Positions 1-6,995 of a stretch of 64,000 bases of DNA are shown here, one piece after another; within the stretch, counting starts at the first letter, position 1, and the number at the start of each line of letters is the position of its first letter. The position numbers and the translations under genes are program-made. The notes below the pieces were generated by a model, which worked only from the letters and a program-made list of their open reading frames with translations, was not told the DNA's origin and did no database searches. Source of the stretch: Acidobacteriota bacterium (GTDB lineage: Bacteria; Acidobacteriota; Blastocatellia; UBA7656); assembly GCA_016201275.1 (NCBI GenBank), contig JACQDB010000036.1, positions 85,751 through 149,750 on the forward strand, written 5' to 3'.

Positions 1-110
1 AAAGCTGAGGTTCAATAATTCCATGTGTTGAAAAAGCTGATGAAATAAGGCTGCTTCGCCACTGAAAAATCTACCAACGGAGAGCCGAAGCGGTTTGGCC
101 ATTCGTCTGA

Positions 111-412
111 ATCCCCCCAACGGCAGTTGGGGGATGGTTAAAGTCCAGTCTACACCCCAAGCAAGCAAAGTTTTTTTGCAATCCCCCCAACGGCAGTTGG
201 GGGATGCTTAAAGTCCAGCCTACATACCAAGCAAGCAAGCGTTTTTCAATCCCCCCAACGGCAGTTGGGGGATGCTTAAAGTCCAGCCTACACCTTTGGG
301 CAAGGTTGGACTTTAAGCATCCACCGACTTCCGTCGGTGGGATTAGTTGATCTTTCGCTGCGTTTCGTAGGCTGAACTTTAAGCATCCACCGACTTCCGT
401 CGGTGGGATTAG
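111..412. repeat. Cluster of five REP-like hairpin units
   Basis: Three units run forward (hairpins at about 111-135, 181-205, 249-273) and two are inverted (319-343, 385-409). Each has an 8-bp stem with a 4-nt loop, followed by a conserved tail TTAAAGTCCAGCCTAC or a close variant. The forward stems are CCCCCAAC/GTTGGGGG with loop GGCA. Read on the other strand, the inverted units have CCACCGAC/GTCGGTGG with loop GGAA. Two base pairs therefore differ by paired changes. The repeat creates an open reading frame with recurring PPTAVGG peptides, which I do not regard as a gene. Such clusters are usually spread by RAYT/IS200-type transposases; none is visible here. Confidence 0.75.
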
Positions 413-452
413 CAAGGCTGGTTCGCCTCTGAAAAATGTACAAAGTCGAGGT

Positions 453-554
453 TAGAGCGTGTCGCATAAATGGATGTTTTGTCCAGATATTGTAGGTGAT
501 GGTTTAGCCATATACAATATATGGGCGGTTTCTGAGATTCTGCGACACGCTCTA
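453..554. mobile_element. MITE-like element, family A, copy 1
   Basis: A 102-bp element bounded by TA on each side, with terminal inverted repeats GAGCGTGTCGCA and TGCGACACGCTC. Inside is a second inverted pair, ATATTGT and ACAATAT. The same architecture recurs at 6623-6724 and 47646-47746. The TA boundaries and lack of coding capacity fit a non-autonomous element moved by an IS630/Tc1-type transposase. That assignment is inferred. Confidence 0.75.
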
Positions 555-772
555 GTTACTGTGATTCACCCTTTATGTTGAGAAGAGAGGAAGAACGCTT
601 GGCGCGAAAGCTGTTTTGCTCAAGCAATCTTCTTCTCGCGCCAAGACGCCAAGCACACACCAAGTCAGAAATATTTTGCCAATCATGTATCCAGCCTAAA
701 ATATCAATGACAACTGCAAGATGAACTCGGTAATTTTTCCGCCGTTCATTTCTTACCATCAGGCTGGTAAGC

Positions 773-1786
773 TTGGTGCTGTTGATGACTAGAGAGCCGA
801 TTATTGCTTTGCTTGAGAATGCGATTACTGCCCACGAGGCGCTCTTTGAGGCGCGGCACGAGACCGCCTTTCGCCTGTTCAACGGCTTTACCGAAGGCTG
901 CCCTACGCTGGTGGTTGATGTGTACGCCGCAACGATTCTGCTGCACAACTACGCTGACCCGCCCGCACAGGGCTATGCCATTGTCGAAGCGGCGCAACAA
1001 TTTCTGCAAACCCGTTTCCCTTGGGTTCGCGCCATGGTTTTGAAAATCCGCAATGCTGCAACCGCTTTGGAAAAACAAGGAACGCTGGTTTATGGAACGC
1101 GAGCCGATCATCGAGTGCGCGAACACGGAGTAAGCTATGCCCTTGACCTCAAGCTCAATCGCGATGCCAGCCTCTATTTGGATACGCGAAACTTGCGCCG
1201 TTGGGCGTTACAACATTTGCAAGGGAAGAGTGTATTAAACACCTTTGCCTACACAGGGAGTTTGGGAGTGGCGGCGCAAGCGGCAGGCGCGGTGCGAGTG
1301 GTGCATCTTGATTTGAACCGGCGCTTTTTGAATATCGCGAAAACCTCTTACACCCTCAACGGCTTTGCTATTGATAAACAGAATTTTCAAGTTGCCGATT
1401 TTTTTCCGTATATCAATCGTTTGAAACGCGCAGGAGAACGCTTCGATTGTGTGTTCATTGACCCGCCATTCTTTGCCGCGACAGCCAAAGGCGTTGTTGA
1501 TCTGGCGAACAAGCAAACGCAATTGATAAATAAAGTGCGCCCTCTGATTAGCGACGGCGGCTATCTGGTAGCGATTAACAACGCCTTGTTTTGCAGTGGC
1601 AAGGCGTATATGGAAACGCTTGAAAGCTTGTGCGCCGATGGTTACTTGAAGATTGAAGAATTGATCGCCGTGCCGGACGATTTCACGGGCTATAGGCAAA
1701 CCCGCGTTGCAGCGCCGCTCACTGATCCCGCGCCGTTTAATCACGCCACCAAAATCGCTGTGTTAAAAGTTCGCCGCAAGATGTAG
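773..1786 (+). CDS. RlmI-like class I SAM-dependent methyltransferase
   Basis: Probable RNA cytosine-5 methyltransferase of the RlmI/RlmK type, with a Rossmann SAM-binding domain in the C-terminal half. Numbered from the TTG at 773, residues 136-139 (LDTR) precede the SAM site as in RlmI proteins, NTFAYTGSLG at 156-165 is motif I, and FIDPPFF at 228-234 is the catalytic-loop motif. An in-frame ATG at 785 would remove four residues; no strong ribosome-binding site separates the two. The N-terminus lacks a clear PUA domain, so it resembles the shorter SAM-methyltransferase relatives rather than full RlmI. The exact RNA target cannot be read from the sequence. Confidence 0.8.
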   Translation: MVLLMTREPIIALLENAITAHEALFEARHETAFRLFNGFTEGCPTLVVDVYAATILLHNYADPPAQGYAIVEAAQQFLQTRFPWVRAMVLKIRNAATALEKQGTLVYGTRADHRVREHGVSYALDLKLNRDASLYLDTRNLRRWALQHLQGKSVLNTFAYTGSLGVAAQAAGAVRVVHLDLNRRFLNIAKTSYTLNGFAIDKQNFQVADFFPYINRLKRAGERFDCVFIDPPFFAATAKGVVDLANKQTQLINKVRPLISDGGYLVAINNALFCSGKAYMETLESLCADGYLKIEELIAVPDDFTGYRQTRVAAPLTDPAPFNHATKIAVLKVRRKM

Positions 1787-1830
1787 CGCAGCTTGAGCGT
1801 CTGGTTAAAGAAAAATGGCGAAAACCAGGG

Positions 1831-2343
1831 TTAAGAAATTAATTTAGCCGTTCTTAATCTGCCAATCAGCCATTCCATTGCAAGCATGAGGGTTAGGATT
1901 AGGACGCCCAGCAGCAGAGTTGTCAGGCTCGGCACAACCCAAAATCCCCAAGCTACTCCAGCCACTACCACCATCGGGCGTATGAAAGTAAAAGGTCCAA
2001 AAATGACGACGCTGGTGATGCTCCGCAAATCCACTGAAGGGACAGCGCGAAGGACAAACGCGAGCAAAATAACCAGCGCGTAAGGCAGGTAAACCAGTAC
2101 CATTCGCGAGCCAGCTTTTTGAAGTTTATCAACCAACACAACAGGCTCAGGAGATAGAAGAAGCGAGACCGTAAGCGCCATTCCTACTATGCCGACCGCA
2201 ACTTGCCCTAAGAGGATTCCTCTGAGCATGGCTCGGCGATAGTACGCCTGCTTATTTATCAAGGCGCTGCGTCCTGCCGCCTCTCTGTACCCTATAAAAG
2301 CGGCATCGGTGGTTGCCAAAATCCATAACAATAAGGGAATCAT
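1831..2343 (-). CDS. Hypothetical multi-pass membrane protein
   Basis: A 170-residue protein with about four to five hydrophobic segments (roughly residues 3-20, 43-65, 80-101, 118-138 and 142-164). I recognise no family. Its ATG overlaps the stop codon of the upstream methyltransferase gene in an ATGA arrangement at 2340-2343, so the two are almost certainly co-translated. The membrane protein may work with that methyltransferase, but no function can be assigned. Confidence 0.75.
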   Translation of the reverse strand: MIPLLLWILATTDAAFIGYREAAGRSALINKQAYYRRAMLRGILLGQVAVGIVGMALTVSLLLSPEPVVLVDKLQKAGSRMVLVYLPYALVILLAFVLRAVPSVDLRSITSVVIFGPFTFIRPMVVVAGVAWGFWVVPSLTTLLLGVLILTLMLAMEWLIGRLRTAKLIS

Positions 2344-3269
2344 TCTATCTTACCTAATGAAGCAATGCGGCTTCCCATATACTGCAAGAAGCGTTCTCTA
2401 TAAGCCGAGCGAAGACCCACCAGCGCATGAAAAACACGCGGGATAGGCAGCCCCCATAATTGCGTGCCATAAATAGTCGAGATAAATTCAGGAGCGGCAA
2501 CTTTAGCTGCTTCGAGCAGGTCGCGACTTTTATGAGCGCGAATGGCTGAGAGTACCCCGTCATGCTTTGCCAACGGCTGCCGCATACGCACCGCGTGAAA
2601 GAGCCAGGAGCCTATAGGAGCGAGCGGCGACGGATGAAAATCAAAGTGTACGAAGGCAAGCGTCTCCTGTCGGTTGTGTTGTTTGAGAAGCTCTATAAGT
2701 TCTTGACCGCGAAAGTGGTGGAGGATACCAGTCGAAATATATATGGCAGCCGGATGATCTAACCGGAAAGCATTTGCCTCAACGAAGCTACAAGCTAAAT
2801 GCTCTAGCTCCGCTAGTCTTTTTGCTTCTTTGATAAGCGCCGCGTTGTAGTCAGCGCCAATGATCTCAACATCATCTCCCAACATTGCTTGGGCGGAAAG
2901 CCAGCGAACAATGAAGCCCGTGCCACAACCGATATCAACAATCCGAATAGACGTTTCACCGCCGCTTCGCAACGCCCTCAAGAGCGGCTGCAAAAGTTCG
3001 GCAACACGCTGTCCGTGTTGGAACTCTTCTGAAATGCGCTGCATCTCGCAATGCGTAGTGATGAGAAGTTGGTCAACCGCGTCTGCCTCCAACACCCCTT
3101 CTCGTTCCGGTATTTTCTCTATAATCCGTACAGCCCTTTGATTGTTCAGCGAGACAAATTCAGCTATGACATCGGACTTGAGAACAGGCTTGCGTTCCAG
3201 TGTGATAGGGTCGAAAGAGATGATCGCGTCGGAAATTTCCTGCCCACTTTTAGGCATTGTCCAAAACAT
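2340..3269 (-). CDS. Class I SAM-dependent methyltransferase
   Basis: 309 residues with a clear SAM-binding motif I, VDIGCGTGF, at about 111-119, and an acidic residue after strand 2 (IIGADYN) that would hold the ribose of SAM. About 100 residues before the core are unrelated to the Rossmann fold as far as I can see. Strand 4 reads YISTGILHHF, like small-molecule methyltransferases rather than the NPPY type used on nucleic acids. The start is supported by AGAGGAA just upstream. It is translationally coupled to the membrane protein downstream. The substrate is unknown. Confidence 0.8.
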   Translation of the reverse strand: MFWTMPKSGQEISDAIISFDPITLERKPVLKSDVIAEFVSLNNQRAVRIIEKIPEREGVLEADAVDQLLITTHCEMQRISEEFQHGQRVAELLQPLLRALRSGGETSIRIVDIGCGTGFIVRWLSAQAMLGDDVEIIGADYNAALIKEAKRLAELEHLACSFVEANAFRLDHPAAIYISTGILHHFRGQELIELLKQHNRQETLAFVHFDFHPSPLAPIGSWLFHAVRMRQPLAKHDGVLSAIRAHKSRDLLEAAKVAAPEFISTIYGTQLWGLPIPRVFHALVGLRSAYRERFLQYMGSRIASLGKIE

Positions 3270-3304
3270 TAGCGTTCCTCTATAAATCTACGAAGGCAAT
3301 TTCG

Positions 3305-4075
3305 TCAAATACGCTTGAGGATTGCAGCCGAGTTCTTGTCCATAAATCTGCGGCTCCAGGAAATTTCTTTGCCGCCTTTCAAGATGATTTTGTATTCGCC
3401 ATGAAACCAGGGTTGTAGCTCTTTGATGCTTTCGAGATTGACGATGTGTGAACGATTGACGCGCAGAAATTGCGACGGATTGAGCTTTTGATAAAGCCCT
3501 TCAATGGTGCCGCGCATCAAGTAGTCTTCTTTGCCGACGTGCAGCTTGACATAATTTTTCGCCGCTTCAACCCAATCAATTTGCGAGACGGGAAGCAAGA
3601 TGGCGCGATTGCCTGAGTTGACCAGCAAACGCTCTGCGTAAGTGGAACGCCCGCGCAGTTCTTCAAGCAGACGATTCATTTTCTCTGTCAACTCATCGCT
3701 CTTGCTCTGTTGCAGCCTCTGCTTGGCGTGCTCCAGAACGCTTTCAAATCGTGCTTGCTCGAAAGGTTTGAGCAAGTAATCGAGAGCGTGAATTTCAAAA
3801 GCGCGAAGGGCGAATTGATCGAAAGCGGTGGTGAAAACAATTTGCGGTAAGGGTTGGAAGTCGAGCGCCTCAACGACTTCAAAACCATTCAAACCGGGCA
3901 TCTGCACATCCAGAAAGAGTACGTCGGGTTTTTCTTGCCTGATGATATTGACGGCTTCAATTCCTGTGCTGGCTTGAGCGACAACCTCGAAGTCCGTTTC
4001 GCTGGAAAGAAATCTTTGAATCTTGCGCCGCGCAGGACTTTCATCATCAACGATGACGACGCGGATTTTAGTCAT
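3305..4075 (-). CDS. LytTR-family response regulator
   Basis: Response regulator of the LytR/AlgR type, 256 residues from the chosen ATG at 4075. The receiver domain (about 1-120) has the acidic pair D10/D11 and phospho-acceptor D56 in FLDVQMPG. The C-terminal LytTR DNA-binding domain (about 155-255) contains the typical LRVNRSHIVNL stretch. A longer in-frame start at 4114 would run far into the kinase gene and is less likely. The chosen start overlaps the end of the kinase gene by 8 nt, so kinase and regulator form one transcription unit and presumably a cognate pair. Confidence 0.92.
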   Translation of the reverse strand: MTKIRVVIVDDESPARRKIQRFLSSETDFEVVAQASTGIEAVNIIRQEKPDVLFLDVQMPGLNGFEVVEALDFQPLPQIVFTTAFDQFALRAFEIHALDYLLKPFEQARFESVLEHAKQRLQQSKSDELTEKMNRLLEELRGRSTYAERLLVNSGNRAILLPVSQIDWVEAAKNYVKLHVGKEDYLMRGTIEGLYQKLNPSQFLRVNRSHIVNLESIKELQPWFHGEYKIILKGGKEISWSRRFMDKNSAAILKRI

Positions 4076-5216
4076 AGCTTGATTCCTTCCGGGGGGGATT
4101 GAATGGCTCGCCAAGGTGATAAGGCAAGCTGACTTGAATCAGTAAGCCGCCAAGATCAGCATTCGCTATGACAAACTTTTGCTGATTGCCATACAGGTGT
4201 TTCAAACGCTTGACGGTGTTTGATAAACCTACCCCTGTGGTCAAGTTGGTCTGCTCGTCGGTGGGCAAACCGGGTCCATTGTCTTTGACTTGCAGCCATA
4301 ACGAGCCGTTGTTGCGCGTCGCTTCCACCTCTATATTTACTGCGCCGGAAATCGGATCAGCGGCGTGCTTGATGGAATTTTCAACGAGCGGTTGCAGGAT
4401 GAGTTTGGGAACCAGCGCCTCTTGGATTCCTTGCTCAACGGCAAAGGTAATCTGCAATCGCTCTTCAAAACGCGGACGCATAATGTCCAGGTAGAGATTG
4501 AGAAAATTCAGTTCCTCTTGCAAGGTGACCTCTTGTACTTGCGAAGAGTTTAACAAGCCGCGCAGAAAATTGCTCAGACGCACAATCATCATATCGGCGG
4601 TTTGCGCGTCTTCATAGATGACCGCAGAAATGGTGTTCAGCGCGTTGAAGAGGAAGTGCGGTTGAATCTGCGATTGCAGAGCTTGTAACTGCGCCTGTGC
4701 CAGTTCCGCTTCGAGTTGCGCCGTCTGTAGCTCTCTGGCGCGTGATTCGCGGTAAAGCGCAATCAAATGCGTGAGAGTGACGGTTAGCCAATAAAAAATC
4801 ACTTGATTGGAAAACTCCATCAAGTATCTGTAAAACATGATGCCGTAGTCGTATTCACCTAGCCCAGCCAGCGGGAAAATAAGCTGCCGCGTCAAAGCCA
4901 TCAAAGTCGTGTGCGCCGCTGAAAAGCAAACCATGCCAAGCACATAAACAGGCAATCTTCGCCGCCAATTTTCGCGTTGCAGGCGAAAGCTTAGCGTAAA
5001 GAAAACAACCCCAACAAACAACAACGCAGAGGTGTAAATGCCTGTGCTCTCTTCAATCAAACGCGGCAAAAACGTACCCGTTTTTTGGTGCGCCAAATCA
5101 TCGAGATACCTGTAGCAAAAGCGCAGCAAAGCAATGCTTGTGGCAGCGCCAAACCACAAGGCAAAAATAATCATTCTCCGGCGCGGCTTGAGCAAATCTT
5201 TCGTCATACGACCCAC
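4068..5216 (-). CDS. LytS-like sensor histidine kinase
   Basis: 382 residues. About four hydrophobic segments lie in residues 14-155, followed by a short coiled coil and the His_kinase core. The phospho-acceptor is H187 in QPHFLFNALN; the ATP-binding N box is PLVENSIKHA around 277-286, followed by KDNGPGLP as the G1 box. This arrangement is that of the LytS/YehU class, which pairs with LytTR regulators like the overlapping downstream gene. No dedicated ligand-binding domain is apparent, so the signal is probably sensed by the membrane part. An internal ATG at 5207 is an alternative start. Confidence 0.9.
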   Translation of the reverse strand: MGRMTKDLLKPRRRMIIFALWFGAATSIALLRFCYRYLDDLAHQKTGTFLPRLIEESTGIYTSALLFVGVVFFTLSFRLQRENWRRRLPVYVLGMVCFSAAHTTLMALTRQLIFPLAGLGEYDYGIMFYRYLMEFSNQVIFYWLTVTLTHLIALYRESRARELQTAQLEAELAQAQLQALQSQIQPHFLFNALNTISAVIYEDAQTADMMIVRLSNFLRGLLNSSQVQEVTLQEELNFLNLYLDIMRPRFEERLQITFAVEQGIQEALVPKLILQPLVENSIKHAADPISGAVNIEVEATRNNGSLWLQVKDNGPGLPTDEQTNLTTGVGLSNTVKRLKHLYGNQQKFVIANADLGGLLIQVSLPYHLGEPFNPPRKESSYD

Positions 5217-5299
5217 CTTGGCAACTCAGCCTACTTTCAAATCCGTAGCCAAAATGTGAGGAAAAGCCCAGCCATACTTTTGCGCTACGCAAGCTTCAC

Positions 5300-6079
5300 C
5301 TAAGCCAAACTGATTTTCGTTGCCGCTTCGGCGCGACGATTGACCTCTTCCCAATTGACGTTCAGCATAAAGGCGTCTATGTATTTCGCTGCCGCTGCGC
5401 CATAGTCCATTTGATAAGCGTGTTCGTACATATCCAAGACCAAAAGCGGCCTGCCCAAAGGCGTGCTGTTGGAGTGATCCCAAGCCCAGTAATTGTGCAG
5501 TTCGCCGGTATACAAATTATAAGAAAGCACCACCCAACCGGAACCGCCGCCCAGGGCTACTGCAGTCTTGCGAAACTCGGCTTCCCAAGTTTCCACGCTG
5601 CCGAACCATTTTTTGATTAGCTCTAAAACCTTGCCGCCGGCTTTGCCGTCGCCGCCAAGGTTGCCGAAATATTGCTCGTGCAAAATCATCGAGCCGGTGC
5701 GGATTAACTCTTCGCGTTTCAAATCGCCGTACAGAAAAGCGGGCAGGTCTTTCTCTTTCATCAATGCGTCAAGCCGTTGTTCAACGGTATTCAAAGCGCT
5801 GATTGCGCCGCGATAATTATTTTCCCAATGCGATTTGATGAGCTTTTCCGAAATGCCTTTTAGTTTCGTCATATCAAAAGGCAACGGTTTGGGTTGATGT
5901 TGGCCGCGAAAGACCATTGGCGTTGGCGTGGTGGGCGCGCTGGTCTGCGATGCCGATGGTTTCTCGGTTGACAATTCGTTGGCGTGGGCTGAGTCCATAA
6001 GTTGATGGCTGGCAAGCGTGACGCCTGCGCCTCCCACTAACAGATTGCCAAGAGCTTGGCGTCTGGAAATCCGATTCAT
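5300..6079 (-). CDS. Tat-exported Fe/Mn superoxide dismutase
   Basis: Iron/manganese superoxide dismutase, converting superoxide to peroxide and oxygen. The metal ligands are visible: His in SHWENNY, His in ILHEQYF, and Asp and His in LDMYEHAY. The N-terminus has [10 protein letters not shown] followed by a hydrophobic stretch, a twin-arginine export signal, so the enzyme probably acts outside the cytoplasm. About 35 Ser/Thr/Pro-rich residues link signal and enzyme. I chose the ATG at 6079 because GAGG sits 9 nt upstream; the ATG at 6085 is too close to it. Exported SODs of this kind occur in Acidobacteriota. Metal preference cannot be decided. Confidence 0.92.
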   Translation of the reverse strand: MNRISRRQALGNLLVGGAGVTLASHQLMDSAHANELSTEKPSASQTSAPTTPTPMVFRGQHQPKPLPFDMTKLKGISEKLIKSHWENNYRGAISALNTVEQRLDALMKEKDLPAFLYGDLKREELIRTGSMILHEQYFGNLGGDGKAGGKVLELIKKWFGSVETWEAEFRKTAVALGGGSGWVVLSYNLYTGELHNYWAWDHSNSTPLGRPLLVLDMYEHAYQMDYGAAAAKYIDAFMLNVNWEEVNRRAEAATKISLA

Positions 6080-6527
6080 AGTCATTGTCCTCGAAGTTTA
6101 TAAAATGGGTAAAGCGCTCATGAGAGTAGCATTCGTTGGCCTTGCTGTACACCGCCGAGGCGCAGGTTTGTGGCGCGTCAACGCCTGTGATAAGATGCCG
6201 CGAAAAAATTGCCCAGACCGGCGAAGAGAGGAACTGCGTTCAGGGATTTTTTTCGCTACGCGCAGGACTATTATGGCGATTGACTGCGCGTGCAAGTGCT
6301 GCCGCCCACCGCCTGGCTTTTGCTTTTTGTGGTCGTTTGGTTTATGGGGATTCATCGTTTGCGGCGTTCGCTGGGCGAGCCTGTGCCTATCGAAAACACT
6401 ACGGATGAAAATGTTTCTGGCGAAAAGTACGAGCTTGGCGGCAGCAGCCCAAGGGCGGCGCAGCCGCTAGAGTTGCGAGCATAGCTTACGGAAAGGCGCA
6501 GCCTTTCCGCACCTCAAAGCGGCACAG

Positions 6528-6563
6528 CCGCAAGCGCTGGCTGGGTAGTTACCTTTTTTTAGC
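6528..6563. repeat. Uninterrupted copy of the MITE target site
   Basis: The sequence runs CCGCAAGCGCTGGCTGGGTA, then GTTACC and a T-run to AGC. The same sequence occurs again starting at 6601, but there it is split after GGGTAG by the two MITEs and resumes at about 6825 with TAGTTACC. The pair acts as an empty-site/filled-site comparison within one intergenic region. Confidence 0.7.
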
Positions 6564-6622
6564 TAACACTCATTGTTTGCGATGTCTTGAAGATATCATG
6601 CCGCAAGCGCTGGCTGGGTAGG

Positions 6623-6724
6623 TAGAGGGTGTTGCCTAAATGAATGTTTTGTCCAGATATTGTGTGTGATGGTTTGGTGATCTACAACATATAGACTGTT
6701 GCTGGAATTTTGCGACACCCTCTA
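6623..6724. mobile_element. MITE-like element, family A, copy 2
   Basis: 102 bp between TA dinucleotides. The termini are GAGGGTGTTGC and GCGACACCCTC, so the fourth pair has changed from C-G to G-C relative to the copy at 453-554, on both arms. The interior is about 70-80 percent like the other copies (TGTTTTGTCCAGATATTGT is shared with copy 1). Its right TA is also the left boundary of the adjacent family B element. Confidence 0.75.
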
Positions 6725-6826
6725 TATGCGCGGCACACCAAGATTTGGGAGATGAAACTTGGCGAACCGCATGAATGTTCATCTCGTCGCGGCGCTCATA
6801 CCGAATCTTGGTGTGCCGCGCATATA
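6723..6826. mobile_element. MITE-like element, family B, copy 1
   Basis: 104 bp with long terminal inverted repeats starting TATATGCGCGGCACACCAAG; 25 of the outer 26 positions pair. A second copy of identical length lies at 20164-20267. The interiors of the two copies differ more than the ends do. It abuts the family A element directly. Confidence 0.8.
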
Positions 6827-6995
6827 GTTACCTTTTTTTAGCACTACTCAATCTTCATCTTCCAGCCAGATTACTGGCCCGTGTGCTTATGCCGGTTGCT
6901 TCCAGGTTCTGCCCTCTTGTGAATTCTGACCACGCCACCAGTAGGTAGGAAAAATGAAATCGGGCAATACTACCTATCGAGTGAGCGCGGCACAA

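Larger units (their letters stand above)
6086..6995. other. Repeat-rich intergenic region
   Basis: About 900 bp without a convincing gene. It holds two copies of a short sequence (6528-6563; second copy split between 6600-6622 and 6825-6843), the second interrupted by a family A and a family B MITE. A small open frame at 6290-6484 (GTG start, one hydrophobic segment) is the only gene candidate and is weak. Confidence 0.6.

Noticed and set aside
71..415. Minus-strand open frame with recurring PPTAVGG and PPTEVGG peptides
   Set aside because: It is a translation of the five palindromic repeat units; the periodicity follows the DNA hairpins and there is no ribosome-binding site or conserved protein pattern.
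6290..6484. Small GTG-started frame with one hydrophobic segment
   Set aside because: It could encode a 64-residue membrane peptide, but there is no ribosome-binding site or family pattern, and the flanking region is repeat-rich. Left open rather than called.
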